This document shows positions 1 through 8,854 of a DNA stretch of 64,000 nucleotides, in pieces. Within the stretch, counting starts at the first letter, position 1. Every line of letters starts with the position of its first letter. The translations under genes were made by a program, and so were the position numbers. The DNA is taken from assembly GCF_036248275.1 (NCBI RefSeq), contig NZ_CP109181.1, forward strand, positions 6,448,001 through 6,512,000, written 5' to 3'. A model generated the notes under the pieces. The model made no database searches. It had not been told where the DNA came from and saw only the letters and a list, made by a program, of their open reading frames with translations. Source of the DNA: Streptomyces sp. NBC_01716 (lineage in GTDB: Bacteria; Actinomycetota; Actinomycetes; Streptomycetales; Streptomycetaceae).

Positions 1-474
1 GCCCTGGCCCTGGCTCTGCTGAGCGGCTGCGGAGCGAATGACGACGAGGCCCCTGAGACGCCGAAGACGGCGACAGGGAGCCTCGAACAGCTGGCCGAGC
101 AGGCCGAGTGCGATCCGAACGTGCAGACCGACGCTGAGGAGTTGCGTCAGGCGAACTGCAAGACGGGTTACGGCAGATACATCCTCACCACGTTCGAGAC
201 CGACCGCGGTCTGCGCGAGTGGATCAACGAGGCCAACGACTACGGCGGTTCGTATCTCGTCGGCAGGAAGTGGGTCGCCAGCGGCGACGCGAAGACGGTC
301 GAGTCGCTGCGCGGCCGGCTGGGCGGGGACGTCGAGACGGCCCCTGAGCACCACGAGGGGGGCGGGAACGGCGACGGCGGGGCCGACGGCGGTGGTCACG
401 GCGACAGCGGTGGTCATGGTGACAGCGCGGGCCACGACGGAGAGGGCCACTCGGGCCACCCCAAGAAGAGCTGA
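1..474 (+). CDS. Secreted lipoprotein with His/Gly-rich tail (5' end outside window)
   Basis: The frame is open from the first base and reads a hydrophobic stretch ending in the lipobox LLSGC, so the signal peptide start lies just outside the window. The mature part begins CGANDDEAPE. A folded segment follows (about residues 30-105 of the visible part, with two Cys). The last 40 residues are an unusual run of Gly, His, Asp and Ser with about eight His, ending HSGHPKKS. The family is not recognised. The protein is probably anchored to the outer membrane face. The His-rich tail could bind divalent metal, but that is inference. A strong hairpin terminator follows directly, and the next gene is convergent. 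Confidence 0.7.
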   Translation, partial: ALALALLSGCGANDDEAPETPKTATGSLEQLAEQAECDPNVQTDAEELRQANCKTGYGRYILTTFETDRGLREWINEANDYGGSYLVGRKWVASGDAKTVESLRGRLGGDVETAPEHHEGGGNGDGGADGGGHGDSGGHGDSAGHDGEGHSGHPKKS

Positions 475-480
475 CGACAG

Positions 481-519
481 CAGGCACCGGAGGGGCTCGT
501 AGGGCCCCTCCGGTGCCTG
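481..519. terminator. Bidirectional hairpin terminator
   Basis: A perfect inverted repeat with 15-bp arms (481-495 and 505-519; one more C-G pair closes the loop) lies between the stop codons of two convergent genes. There is no T-run, which is normal in Streptomyces. Confidence 0.8.
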
Positions 520-542
520 GGAATTACCTCAGACCGCTACTT

Positions 543-2066
543 CTAGTTGCATTCCTTGCCGGTGTTGATGCAGTCGACCATCTTGTTCATCACGTTCTCG
601 TCGAAGACATTGATGAAGTCTCCGTGGTCGGTGACGGGCTTGTGCAACTGCTCCGGGAAGGAGTCCACCGCGAAACCGGGACCCGGCGGGAGGTCGTACA
701 CGATCCGCTGCTTCAGCTGCGGAATCGCCTGGAATCCCTCCTGGCACTGACCGTTCTCGTCGGCGAACGCGACATGCGTGCGGTGATTCGCGCTGTCGGT
801 GTTCTGTCCGTCCCAGCAGCTCTGGAAGTCGAACGAACGCACCACCTGGCTGCCCGCGGGGCAGATCGGGTATTTGTCCTTCAGCTGGCGGTCCTCGAAT
901 CCGGTGCAGCTCCACGAGGCATTCGCGTTGGCGTCGCCGTTGACGAACGCCTTCGCGTCACCGGTGATGATGCGGAGGAATCGGGGCATCGCCGTGACCT
1001 TGGACGTGGCATTTCCGGCGAATTGCAGCGTGACCTCGGACGGGGTCTGGATCTCGCCGACGTTGCCGTCCTTGCCGCCGCCGTCCTCGTTGGCGTCGTT
1101 CTCGTTCTGGCCGTTCTGGAGGCGGATCACCGGCCAGTAGTAGGTCGACTTGTCGCCCTGCTCGTTGCAGGTCGTCTCACCGTTGGCCAGATCGTCGTCG
1201 CTCGCGAAGGCGTTGTTGGCCTGGTTGCCCACGTAGTCGTGCTTGTGGTGGGCGCCGTTGCTCACACCGGGCGCGGCGATGACGTTGTCCGAGTTGAAGA
1301 GACCGTTCTCGTTGCGGCCGCAGTCGGTGGTGAAGGTGCCGGTCGACGCCTGCTCCTGCTCCTGCGGCTGCTGCACGTTGGGCTCGATGGACTCGATCTC
1401 CACGAAGTCGGAGGCATCGGGGCCGTTGCCGGGCGGCTGCTCGCCGCCACCCTGGCCACCGTCCTGACCGCCGTCCTGGCCCGCGTTCTGGCCCTGACCG
1501 CCGTCCTGCCCGGCGTTCTGCCCACCGTTCTGACCCTGACCGCCGTCCTGACCCTGACCGCCGTTCTGGCCGCCGCCCGGGTCACCCTCGTTCGGGGTGT
1601 CGTCGGGGCGCATGGTGCACGGCGCCAGCGAGTCCAGGTTCTTCTGCCAGTGCCCGGCCCGCTTGAGCGCGGTGCGGATGCGCTTGAGGCTGGCCAGCCG
1701 CTGCTTCTTCAGCGGCTTCAGGATCTTCTTCTCGGTAAGTCTCGGATCGCTCTCCAACTTCGTTTTGTTGTCGGCGAACCGCTTGTACGCGACAGTTATC
1801 TGCGTGTCCATCCGGGCCAGTTCCCGGTCGACCTGGGCACGGGCCCGCCTCGGCACCTTGGTGAGCTCATTGACGACTTCTGGACAGTCGATGGTGGACA
1901 TCTGGCGCCCGGCATTCTGGATCCGCTGATCCTGACCGGAGCGGCCTTCTCCCGCGGATGCGTAGACATTTACCGCTACCAGCCCACCCCCGCCCAGAAT
2001 CAAGGCAGCCGCGGCCGCGATGGCCCGGTTCGCCAGTGTCGAGCGTTTTCTTGACGTGCGTCCCAT
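543..2066 (-). CDS. Secreted DUF1996 domain protein with Gln/Gly-rich linker
   Basis: 507 aa. ATG 2066 is chosen because GAGGAG lies 4 nt upstream; a TTG four codons earlier has no ribosome site. The N-terminus has a basic stretch (MGRTSRKRST) and one hydrophobic signal or anchor segment (about 15-35). A Lys/Arg-rich helical region runs to about 150. A low-complexity Gly/Gln/Asn linker (about 160-215) follows. The C-terminal half is a DUF1996 domain, with conserved GVSNGAHHKHDYVGN, SWSCTGFEDR, FDFQSCWDG and NHRTHVAF stretches. DUF1996 proteins are secreted and common in fungi and Streptomyces; their biochemical role is not established. The His-rich HHKHD and HRTH motifs suggest a metal or substrate site, by inference only. 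Confidence 0.85.
   Translation of the reverse strand: MGRTSRKRSTLANRAIAAAAALILGGGGLVAVNVYASAGEGRSGQDQRIQNAGRQMSTIDCPEVVNELTKVPRRARAQVDRELARMDTQITVAYKRFADNKTKLESDPRLTEKKILKPLKKQRLASLKRIRTALKRAGHWQKNLDSLAPCTMRPDDTPNEGDPGGGQNGGQGQDGGQGQNGGQNAGQDGGQGQNAGQDGGQDGGQGGGEQPPGNGPDASDFVEIESIEPNVQQPQEQEQASTGTFTTDCGRNENGLFNSDNVIAAPGVSNGAHHKHDYVGNQANNAFASDDDLANGETTCNEQGDKSTYYWPVIRLQNGQNENDANEDGGGKDGNVGEIQTPSEVTLQFAGNATSKVTAMPRFLRIITGDAKAFVNGDANANASWSCTGFEDRQLKDKYPICPAGSQVVRSFDFQSCWDGQNTDSANHRTHVAFADENGQCQEGFQAIPQLKQRIVYDLPPGPGFAVDSFPEQLHKPVTDHGDFINVFDENVMNKMVDCINTGKECN
1448..1590 (-). repeat. Degenerate tandem repeat encoding Gln/Gly/Asn linker
   Basis: Inside the DUF1996 gene, units of roughly 12-30 nt (for example CCGTCCTGACC and CCGTTCTGGCC on the top strand) repeat imperfectly. 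They encode GGQ, GQN and AGQD steps. The tract is in frame and is a coding linker prone to slippage. Confidence 0.6.
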
Positions 2067-2241
2067 GGAACTCCTCAAGCTTCAGTGCCGGTTCAGGGGG
2101 ATCTCCGGCGGGGGGAGGAAGCGCTCCCTTCCATACGCACGTCAAACGCGGCCTGTTCAGCGGGCGGTGGAATTCATAGAAATCTCCATCAACAAACCGG
2201 GCGGATGCCCTCAACACGTCCTAGGCCGTGTCTTCAGCCCC

Positions 2242-2895
2242 TCACTGCTGTCCCCGGTCCAGATAGGCGATCACCGCGAGCACCCGCCGGTTGTCGTCGT
2301 CCGACACCGGCAGCCCGAGCTTCCCGAAGATGTTCGAGGTGTGCTTGGACACCGCCCGCTCGGTGACGACGAGCTGGGAGGCGATCGCGGCGTTCGACCT
2401 GCCCTGCGCCATCAGCTCCATCACCTCGCGCTCACGGGGCGTCAGCTGGCCGATCGGCTTGTCCTGGGCCCTGCGGGAGAGCAGTTGCTGGATGACCTGG
2501 GGGTCCATCGCCGTACCGCCGGCGGCGACCCGGCGCACCGCGTCGATGAACTGGTCGGCGTCGAAGACCCGGTCCTTCAGCAGATATCCGATGCCGCCGT
2601 TGCCGTCGGCCAGCAACTCCCGTGCGTACAACTGCTCCACATGCTGCGACAGGACGAGGACGGGCAGCCCGGGGCGGTCCCGGCGCGCGGCGAGCGCGCA
2701 CTGAAGACCCTCGTCGGTGTGGGACGGCGGAAGCCGGACGTCGACCACGGCGACGTCCGGCTCCAGCTCTTTGAATGCTTTGGTCAGTTCGGGTCCGGTC
2801 TCCACGGCGGCCAGGACCTCGAAGTCGTACGCCTCCAGCATCCGGACCAGACCGTCTCGGAGCAGGAAGAGGTCTTCGGCTAGGACAACTCGCAA
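2242..2895 (-). CDS. NarL/FixJ-family response regulator
   Basis: 217 aa. The N-terminal receiver has the acidic pair E7/D8, phospho-acceptor Asp52 in VVDVRLPP, and a conserved Lys in GYLLKDR. The C-terminal LuxR-type helix-turn-helix (about 150-210) has LTPREREVMELMAQGRSNAAIA. The start codon lies within the last codons of the upstream histidine kinase (16-nt overlap), so the two are translationally coupled. It should be phosphorylated by that kinase and bind DNA. No target can be named from the sequence. The second pair at 30149-32091 has the same organisation. Confidence 0.93.
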   Translation of the reverse strand: MRVVLAEDLFLLRDGLVRMLEAYDFEVLAAVETGPELTKAFKELEPDVAVVDVRLPPSHTDEGLQCALAARRDRPGLPVLVLSQHVEQLYARELLADGNGGIGYLLKDRVFDADQFIDAVRRVAAGGTAMDPQVIQQLLSRRAQDKPIGQLTPREREVMELMAQGRSNAAIASQLVVTERAVSKHTSNIFGKLGLPVSDDDNRRVLAVIAYLDRGQQ

Positions 2896-4145
2896 GGGAT
2901 CTCCACGGTGACCATGGTGGGGCCGCCCTCCGGACTGCTGACGGCCAGGATGCCGTCGAATGTACCGAGTCGGCGCTCCAGTCCGCTCAGCCCGGTGCCC
3001 GAACCGATCTTCGCGCCGCCTTCACCGTTGTCACCGATCGCGACACGCAGCATGGAGTCCGAGTGGATCATGTCGATCCAGATCCGGTCCGCGTTCGAGT
3101 GCTTGATCGCGTTGGTGAGGATCTCACTCACCGCGAAGTACGCGGCCGACTCCACCGGCGCGTCGGCCCGGCCCCGCAGATCCACCTGTACGTCGGTCTC
3201 CACCGGCAGCCGCAGCGCCAGCGCCTTCACCGCGTCGCCAAGACCGCGCTCGGCGAGCACCGGCGGGTGGATGCCCCTGACCAGGTCGCGCAGCTCGGTC
3301 AGCGCCTCGGCGGAGGACTGGCGGGCGTTGGCGATGAGCTCCTTGGCCTTGGCCGGGTTCTTCTCGATGAGCGCCTCGATCGTCCCCAGGTCCATGCCCA
3401 TGGCGACCAGCCGGGCCTGGGCGCCGTCGTGCAGATCCCGCTCGATCCGGCGCAGTTCGGCGGCGGAGGTGTCCACGGCGTCGTGCCGCGTCTCGGTGAG
3501 GTGGGCGACCCGCTGGGCCAGCTCCTGGTCCTGGGTGGGGGCGAGCAGCGACTTGGCCAGCAGGAAGTGGCCGCGCTGGATGTCGCCGCCGTACCGGAGG
3601 CCGAACGCCGCGATGGCCGCGCCCAGCGCCGCCGCGAGCAGGCCGGTCAGCTGGCTGTCGACGGGGACGAAGCCGTACCAGAACGCCTTGTCCTCGAAGA
3701 CCTGCCACAGACCGGCCGCCAGCACGAGACCGTCCAGCGGATAGATGAACAGGCCCACGGTGAACAGCGCGATCGTCGCCCCCGCCGTCATGTCCACCAG
3801 CAGCCACGCCAGGTCACGCCAGGTCGCCGGGTCCTTCAGCATGAGCGTGGTCCGCTCCACGTGGCCGGTGACACCGGTGCGCAGATCGGCGGGCATCGGG
3901 CGGTACGGCACCGGGATCCTGACGTCCGACCAGGTGGCCGCGAGGAGCCGGCGCCGGTTGGCGTGCGCCCGCACCGCGGTCAGTACATAGGGGGTGGAGA
4001 AGAAGCCGATGCCGAGCAGGACGAAGGTGATCGAGAGCACCGAGAGGACGAACAGTGTGATGGAGCCGGCCAGTGCGATCACCGACAGTGCCAGCCCCCG
4101 GCCCGTTGTCCTTGCCGCCTCGGCGAGCATCTTCTTCCCGTTCAT
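2880..4145 (-). CDS. Membrane sensor histidine kinase (DesK/HisKA_3 type)
   Basis: 421 aa. Hydrophobic segments lie near 15-55 and 115-185, forming the membrane sensor module often seen in Streptomyces kinases of this type. The phospho-acceptor His239 sits in RRIERDLHDGAQARLV, followed by the HisKA_3 helix with GIHPPVL. A HATPase_c domain follows, with the N-box NAIKHS and G-box motifs DNGEGG and GTGLSGLERR. It would phosphorylate the overlapping response regulator. The stimulus is unknown. Upstream, before the epimerase gene, lies an inverted-repeat element. Confidence 0.93.
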   Translation of the reverse strand: MNGKKMLAEAARTTGRGLALSVIALAGSITLFVLSVLSITFVLLGIGFFSTPYVLTAVRAHANRRRLLAATWSDVRIPVPYRPMPADLRTGVTGHVERTTLMLKDPATWRDLAWLLVDMTAGATIALFTVGLFIYPLDGLVLAAGLWQVFEDKAFWYGFVPVDSQLTGLLAAALGAAIAAFGLRYGGDIQRGHFLLAKSLLAPTQDQELAQRVAHLTETRHDAVDTSAAELRRIERDLHDGAQARLVAMGMDLGTIEALIEKNPAKAKELIANARQSSAEALTELRDLVRGIHPPVLAERGLGDAVKALALRLPVETDVQVDLRGRADAPVESAAYFAVSEILTNAIKHSNADRIWIDMIHSDSMLRVAIGDNGEGGAKIGSGTGLSGLERRLGTFDGILAVSSPEGGPTMVTVEIPCELS

Positions 4146-4192
4146 CGTGCGTCCTCTCTTCGTCGCCCGTGCCCCGACGGCGACCGGTCATA

Positions 4193-4273
4193 GGGGGTGT
4201 CTTGTCGATCTTGCCGGGCTCGCGTGCCCTGGTGGCGCGCTCCCTGACCCGGCCTGATCGACAAGACACCCCC
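4193..4273. mobile_element. MITE-like element with 18-bp terminal inverted repeats
   Basis: Perfect 18-bp inverted repeats (4193-4210 and 4256-4273, outer end GGGGGTGTCTTGTCGATC) flank 45 bp with no coding capacity. The symmetry continues imperfectly inward (GCCGGG against CCCGGC). A length of 81 bp with long terminal repeats resembles a miniature inverted-repeat element derived from an insertion sequence. A large stem-loop terminator is the alternative. It lies between two minus-strand genes. Confidence 0.5.
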
Positions 4274-4426
4274 TGCGCCCTCCGACGGGCACGACCATCA
4301 GTCTGCCGTGCGGCGCCCGTCGTACGTGAGCGGTTTCCGCCCCCAATCGGTGGTGTACCTAGCACCACTCGTACGCCCCCCTGGCATCCCCCTGACCAGG
4401 ATCCGCGACGGGTCCGTCACCGAGAG

Positions 4427-5437
4427 TCAGCTGTTCAGCAGGTCCGCCTCCACTTCCGGCGCGAGCCCGAGCCTCGGGCGGTCCGGGCGCTGCGGGGCCT
4501 CGCCGCCGATCGACCGGAGCCACGCCCAGGTGTCGGCGACCGTCTCCCGCGCCGGCCGGCACCGCAGCCCCGCCGCGACCGCCTTGGAGACGTCACCGCG
4601 GTGCATCATGTCGTGCACCTCACCGGGCGGCAGCCAGATCGGCAGCTGGGTCCACGGTTCGACTCCGGCGGCGAGGATCGTCTCCGGGTCGGTCCAGCGC
4701 AGCTCGGCGTCCGACCCGGTGACCTCGGCACACGCCTCCAGCAACCCGCCCATCGTGACGTGGCCGGACGGACTCACCAGGTTGTACGCGCCCCCGAGGC
4801 CGCGCGCCGCCGCGTCGAGGGTCCACTCGGCGAGGTCGCGTACGTCGATGTACTGCAACGGGTTGTCGCGCGGACCGGGCGCGAGTACCGGTCCGCCGCG
4901 TGCGATCCGGCCCAGCCACCAGGGCAGCCGTCCCACGTTCTCCCACGGGCCGAGGATCAGGCCCGCGCGCACCAGCAGGGCGCGGTCGCCGAAGGCCGCG
5001 TCGGCGGCCAGCTCGCCGCCGCGCTTGTCCCGCGCGTAGTCGCTCTCCTCGGCGTCCGCCGAGGCGCCCTCCACCAGTGGGCCGTCCTCGTCGAGCCCGG
5101 CGGGGGTCGGATACGCGTACACCGAACGGCTGGAGACGTACGCGTAGCGGCCCGCCCGGCCTGCCAGCAGCCGGGCCGCGTCGCGGACGACGGACGGTGC
5201 GCCCGACCAGGTGTCGACGACCACGTCCCATTCGGGGGCGTTGTCGGTGCTGTCGACGCTGTCGGTGAGGGCGGCGAGGCCGTCCGGCGCGGTGCGGTCG
5301 CCGTGCAGGACGCGGACCCCCGCCGGTGCCTCGTGACGGCCCCGGTGGAAGACGGTCACCTGCCACTCCCGCGCCAGCGCGGCCTCGGCCACGGCGCGGC
5401 CCACGAACTCGGTGCCACCCAGAATCAGAAGTCTCAT
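4427..5437 (-). CDS. NAD-dependent epimerase/dehydratase family protein
   Basis: 336 aa. ATG 5437 gives the family-typical start MRLLILGGTEFVGR, a GxxxFxG dinucleotide-binding loop at the N-terminus; the frame is open upstream but carries no family sequence. The extended-SDR active-site Ser/Tyr region is visible as YVSSRSVYAY, but the usual YxxxK is only loosely matched (YARDKRGGE, about 170). The C-terminus (ETVADTWAWLRS) is typical of NAD-dependent epimerase/reductase proteins. The substrate is unknown; sugar nucleotide or isoflavone-reductase-like chemistry is possible. It is separated from the kinase operon by the inverted-repeat element and has no obvious partner. Confidence 0.85.
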   Translation of the reverse strand: MRLLILGGTEFVGRAVAEAALAREWQVTVFHRGRHEAPAGVRVLHGDRTAPDGLAALTDSVDSTDNAPEWDVVVDTWSGAPSVVRDAARLLAGRAGRYAYVSSRSVYAYPTPAGLDEDGPLVEGASADAEESDYARDKRGGELAADAAFGDRALLVRAGLILGPWENVGRLPWWLGRIARGGPVLAPGPRDNPLQYIDVRDLAEWTLDAAARGLGGAYNLVSPSGHVTMGGLLEACAEVTGSDAELRWTDPETILAAGVEPWTQLPIWLPPGEVHDMMHRGDVSKAVAAGLRCRPARETVADTWAWLRSIGGEAPQRPDRPRLGLAPEVEADLLNS

Positions 5438-5556
5438 TCCTCGACTCTGGCACGGGGCTGTCCGATTACCGGAGGGGTTCTGCTGCGGGCATAGCAGGTC
5501 GGCGTCGTTCGCACCATCTGCCGCACGCGCCACGGGAATGGCAGCATGAGCGCACC

Positions 5557-6246
5557 ATGACAGATGCCCGGTCGCCGATACGCGCCTTGCGGGCCGCGAT
5601 CCTCGCGGCGGTGTGCGTGACACTGGCGGCCGTGGGGCATTCGTCCATGTCTCCGCATCAAATTCCGCTCGGTGTCCTTACGGTGGCATTCGCCGTGACC
5701 GCAGGTCTGTCGTGGCTCGCGGCCGGCCGGCGCTGCGGCATCGGCTTCATCGGACCCGCCGTTCTCGGCGCGCAGGCCGCGCTGCATGTGACGTTCACCG
5801 CCGTCGGAACGGATGGCGGGGTGCTGTCGCCGGACCACGCCCACGCGGCGGCGGGCATGGACATGGGAGAGGGCGCGAGGGCGGAGGGGATCGGCGGCAC
5901 GGTGACCGCCGTCCTGGCCGCCGCCGGCGACACCTCGCCCGGCATGCTCGCCGCCCACCTGCTCGCCGGCGCCGTCTGCGCCCTGTGGCTGGCCCGCGGC
6001 GAGGCCGCGTTCTTCCGGCTCGCCGGGACCGTCGCCGCCTTCGCGTTCACCCCGCTGAGGCTGCTGCTCGCCGCGCCCCGGCCCCTCGCCGTACCGCCGC
6101 CCGTACGGCCCCGGCACCGCTCCCGCGCACCGCACCGGACGCGCGGCGCCGTGCTGGCCCATGCCGTGTCCCGGCGGGGCCCACCGGCGCAGGGCGCGCC
6201 TCCGATCCGTACGACGGCCTCCGGGGCCGCCGCCGCTCTGGTCTGA
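5557..6246 (+). CDS. Four-helix membrane protein with His/Met loop (paralog of 46439-47128)
   Basis: 229 aa, ATG 5557. Hydrophobic segments lie near 10-30, 35-55, 62-80 and 125-150. Between segments 3 and 4 is an extracytoplasmic-type loop with DHAHAAAGMDMGEGA. A basic Pro/Arg-rich tail ends in a conserved block HAVSRRGPP. The protein at 46439-47128 has the same length and layout and shares LAAxGHxxMS, HLLAxxxCxLWLAxGE and SRGPP, so the two are paralogs. The other copy lies beside copper genes and this one precedes a PepSY protein with its own His-rich loop. A role in copper or metal handling is inferred from this context, not shown. Confidence 0.75.
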   Translation: MTDARSPIRALRAAILAAVCVTLAAVGHSSMSPHQIPLGVLTVAFAVTAGLSWLAAGRRCGIGFIGPAVLGAQAALHVTFTAVGTDGGVLSPDHAHAAAGMDMGEGARAEGIGGTVTAVLAAAGDTSPGMLAAHLLAGAVCALWLARGEAAFFRLAGTVAAFAFTPLRLLLAAPRPLAVPPPVRPRHRSRAPHRTRGAVLAHAVSRRGPPAQGAPPIRTTASGAAAALV

Positions 6247-6302
6247 CCTGGGCGGGGCCCGGGGGTCGATGTCCCCGTGCCACGCCAACTCCTAGGACAG
6301 TC

Positions 6303-7829
6303 ATGGCCATTGACGACCCCGTACAAGGTGCAGACACCCCGGGCACCGGTCCCGCGACAAAGAAGACAAGCACCAAGGCAGGCAGCAAGACAGGCGCGAA
6401 GAAGGCCGGCACGAAGGCCGACACGAAGCCGGGAACCGCCCCGGCCACCACCTGGGGCGCGGTGCGCCCGCTCGTCCTGCGGCTCCACTTCTACGCGGGT
6501 CTGCTCATCGCCCCGCTCCTGCTGATCGCCGCCACCACGGGGCTGCTCTACTCGCTCTCGTACCAGGCCGAGAAGATCGTCTACCGCCAGGAGCTCCGCT
6601 CCCCGGACAGCGACCGTACGGCCATGCTCTCCCAGCAGGTGGAGGCGGCACGCGCCGAGCACCCCGACGGCAAGGTCACCGCCGTCTGGCCCTCGTCGGA
6701 CGACGAGGAGTCCACCCGGGTCCTGATGACGATGCCGGACAGCGAGGAGAGCAAGTCGCTGGCCGTGTTCGTCGATCCGCACACCGCGCAGATACGCGGC
6801 GAGCTGGAGAGTTACGGCTCCTCCGGAGCTCTCCCGCTGCGTGCCTGGATCTCCGAACTCCACCGCCATCTGCACCTCGGCGAGCCCGGCCGTATCTACA
6901 GCGAGACCGCCGCCAGCTGGCTGTGGGTCGTCGCGCTCGGCGGACTGCTGCTCTGGATCGGCCGCAGAAGGACCTCCAAGCGCGCCCTGCTCCGGCCCGA
7001 ACGCGGAGCCACCGGCCGCCGCAGAACGCTCACCCGGCACGGCGCGCTCGGCATGTGGGCCGCCACCGGATTCCTGCTGCTCTCCGCGACGGGCCTGACC
7101 TGGTCGACGTACGCGGGCGCCAACATCGGCGCCGTACAGGACCAGTTGGGCGGCGCCACCCCCGTCGTCTCGGCCGAGCTGAAGAGCGGCTCGGGGGCGG
7201 GCGCCGGCTCCGGAGAGCACGAGGGGCACGGGGGCGGCGACAGCGGGCCCGGCGGTGACCACGAGGGCATGGACATCGGCATCGACAACGCGCTGACCGC
7301 CGCGCGCCAGGCCGGGCTCGACGGCCCCGTGAGCGTGAAACCGCCCGCCGAGGGGACGGCGTATGTCGTCGCCCAGCGGGACAACCAGTTCCCGGTCCGG
7401 CTGGACTCCGTCTCGGTCGACCCCGGCACCGGCCTGATCCTCGACGAACTGCGGTTCGCCGACTACCCGTTGCTCGCCAAGCTCACCCGGTTCGGAATCG
7501 ACGCCCATATGGGGCTCACGCTGGGTCTCGTCAACCAGCTGCTGCTCGCCGCCCTCGCCCTCTCGCTGATCCTGATCATCGTGTGGGGCTACCGCATGTG
7601 GTGGCAGCGCAGGCCCACCCAGGACCGGAAGCTGGGTGTGGGCAAGCCGATGGCGCGGGGGGCGTGGCGGAAGGTGCCGCTGTCGGTGCTGCTGCCGCTG
7701 ATCGCGGTGGCGGCGCTGGTCGGCTGGTTCGTACCGCTGCTCGGCATCACGCTGGTGGCGTTCCTGGTCCTGGACGTGGTGCTGGGCGCGGTGGCGCGGG
7801 CGCGTGCGAGGGCCGGGGCGGCTGCGTAG
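6303..7829 (+). CDS. PepSY-associated transmembrane protein
   Basis: 508 aa, ATG 6303. A Lys/Thr/Ala-rich cytoplasmic tail (about 1-50) precedes TM1 (about 60-82, LHFYAGLLIAPLLLIAATTG). An extracytoplasmic PepSY-like region and further helices follow near 200-220, 250-270, 405-430 and 455-490. The RLHFYAG start and LHRHLHLGE segment are hallmarks of the PepSY_TM family, related to iron- and metal-reductase-type membrane proteins. A His/Gly/Asp-rich loop (about 300-325, EHEGHGGGDS) adds potential metal ligands. It follows the paralogous membrane gene by 56 nt and is probably co-transcribed with it. Function unproven; metal reduction or uptake is plausible. Confidence 0.85.
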   Translation: MAIDDPVQGADTPGTGPATKKTSTKAGSKTGAKKAGTKADTKPGTAPATTWGAVRPLVLRLHFYAGLLIAPLLLIAATTGLLYSLSYQAEKIVYRQELRSPDSDRTAMLSQQVEAARAEHPDGKVTAVWPSSDDEESTRVLMTMPDSEESKSLAVFVDPHTAQIRGELESYGSSGALPLRAWISELHRHLHLGEPGRIYSETAASWLWVVALGGLLLWIGRRRTSKRALLRPERGATGRRRTLTRHGALGMWAATGFLLLSATGLTWSTYAGANIGAVQDQLGGATPVVSAELKSGSGAGAGSGEHEGHGGGDSGPGGDHEGMDIGIDNALTAARQAGLDGPVSVKPPAEGTAYVVAQRDNQFPVRLDSVSVDPGTGLILDELRFADYPLLAKLTRFGIDAHMGLTLGLVNQLLLAALALSLILIIVWGYRMWWQRRPTQDRKLGVGKPMARGAWRKVPLSVLLPLIAVAALVGWFVPLLGITLVAFLVLDVVLGAVARARARAGAAA

Positions 7830-7834
7830 TGCTC

Positions 7835-7875
7835 AGGTGTGAGGCCCTCGCCGGACCGACCGGCGGGGGCCTCAC
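7835..7875. terminator. Hairpin terminator between convergent genes
   Basis: GTGTGAGGCCC at 7835-7845 pairs with GGGCCTCACAC at 7865-7875, with further pairing inside (CGCCGG with CCGGCG). It lies just after the PepSY stop and before the convergent regulator. Confidence 0.8.
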
Positions 7876-7892
7876 ACGTATGCCCGAGCCGG

Positions 7893-8453
7893 CTACGGGG
7901 CGTACTTGTAACCGACCCGTCGGATCGTCCGGATCGTCTGCCGGTGCTCGGTACCGAGCTTGCGGCGCAGCCGGGCCACATGCACGTCCACGGTCCGGCC
8001 GTCGCCCACGTGTCCGTAACCCCAGACGGTGGTCACCAACTGGTCGCGGGTGTGCACCCGGTGCGGGTGTGCCACGAGATGGGCGAGCAGCTCGAACTCC
8101 AGATAGGTCAGCTCCAGGAACCGGCCGTCCACCTCGGCGGTCCGCTCACCGGGGTCGATCCGCACCGGCCCCGTTTCGGTGATCCCGACGGCGGCGGGGG
8201 CGGGTGCCGGGGGGTGCTGATCGGCCGGTACGAGGACGAGGTAGCCGACCATCGACGGCCTGCCCGGCAGCGTCGGCAGGGTGTGCGCCGGGGCGGGCAG
8301 CCAGGTGGACCCGGGAGGCAGCAGGTCCACGAGCGGACCGGGTACGTCGGGGGCCGGCAGTGGCACGACCTCGTCCCGGTCGACGGCTCGCAGCCGGGTC
8401 CGGCCGGAGGGGTGCGGGGTGGCGGCGGGGGAGAAGGGGCGGGAGTTCGCCAT
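7893..8453 (-). CDS. Winged-helix transcriptional regulator (OmpR-type DNA-binding domain)
   Basis: 186 aa. The C-terminal 95 residues are a Trans_reg_C winged helix (LTYLEFELLAHLVAHPHRVHTRDQLVTTVWG, then TVDVHVARLRRKLG and IRTIRRVGYKY). The N-terminal 90 residues are Pro/Ala-rich and do not contain a receiver domain, so it is probably not phosphorylated like a response regulator. Stand-alone regulators of this form are frequent in Streptomyces; target and signal are unknown. It is convergent with the PepSY gene and has a long upstream gap. Confidence 0.85.
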   Translation of the reverse strand: MANSRPFSPAATPHPSGRTRLRAVDRDEVVPLPAPDVPGPLVDLLPPGSTWLPAPAHTLPTLPGRPSMVGYLVLVPADQHPPAPAPAAVGITETGPVRIDPGERTAEVDGRFLELTYLEFELLAHLVAHPHRVHTRDQLVTTVWGYGHVGDGRTVDVHVARLRRKLGTEHRQTIRTIRRVGYKYAP

Positions 8454-8854
8454 GAGGGGTCAGCTCTTTCGCGCGAAGGATGTCGTCGAGTCGACAGGAC
8501 GGGACGTACGTCATTCGCGACGGCCGAAGGCCTGGAAGCAGGCTTTAGAGGGCCGACGCGTTCCTCGCGCGGCAACACACCCGGTCGAAGTCGTGGTGCT
8601 GCCGGGACGGCCAGAACGGCTCAAGGTCGAAGTGACCCGACGCGTCGTGCTGAAGGCTGGCCATGCCCTCATTGAAGCAGACCCAGCCCCACAACAGGAG
8701 GCCCTCTCAAGCCTCGATACGGACACCCCGGGGGCCGACGGACCCCGCCCGGCCGCCTGCCGGATACGGGCAGCCTGGTCGGGCCCGTGCCTTTGGTGGG
8801 CGTTCAGCCGGTTGGGCAGCGCTCAGCCGGGCCGGCGGGCCGACCCGGCCCCGT
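8454..8854. other. Intergenic gap without recognised feature
   Basis: About 400 bp between two minus-strand genes. It must hold the promoter of the winged-helix gene and the 3' end of the DUF6891 transcript. I see no convincing ORF, hairpin or repeat. Confidence 0.4.

Noticed and set aside
1448..1590. Short repeats that might be a CRISPR array
   Set aside because: Units are too short and irregular, in frame with the DUF1996 gene and encode a Gln/Gly linker.
5446..5470. GGGGCTGTCCGATTACCGG resembling the IS end found at 53619
   Set aside because: Only the first bases agree and no matching inverted arm is nearby.
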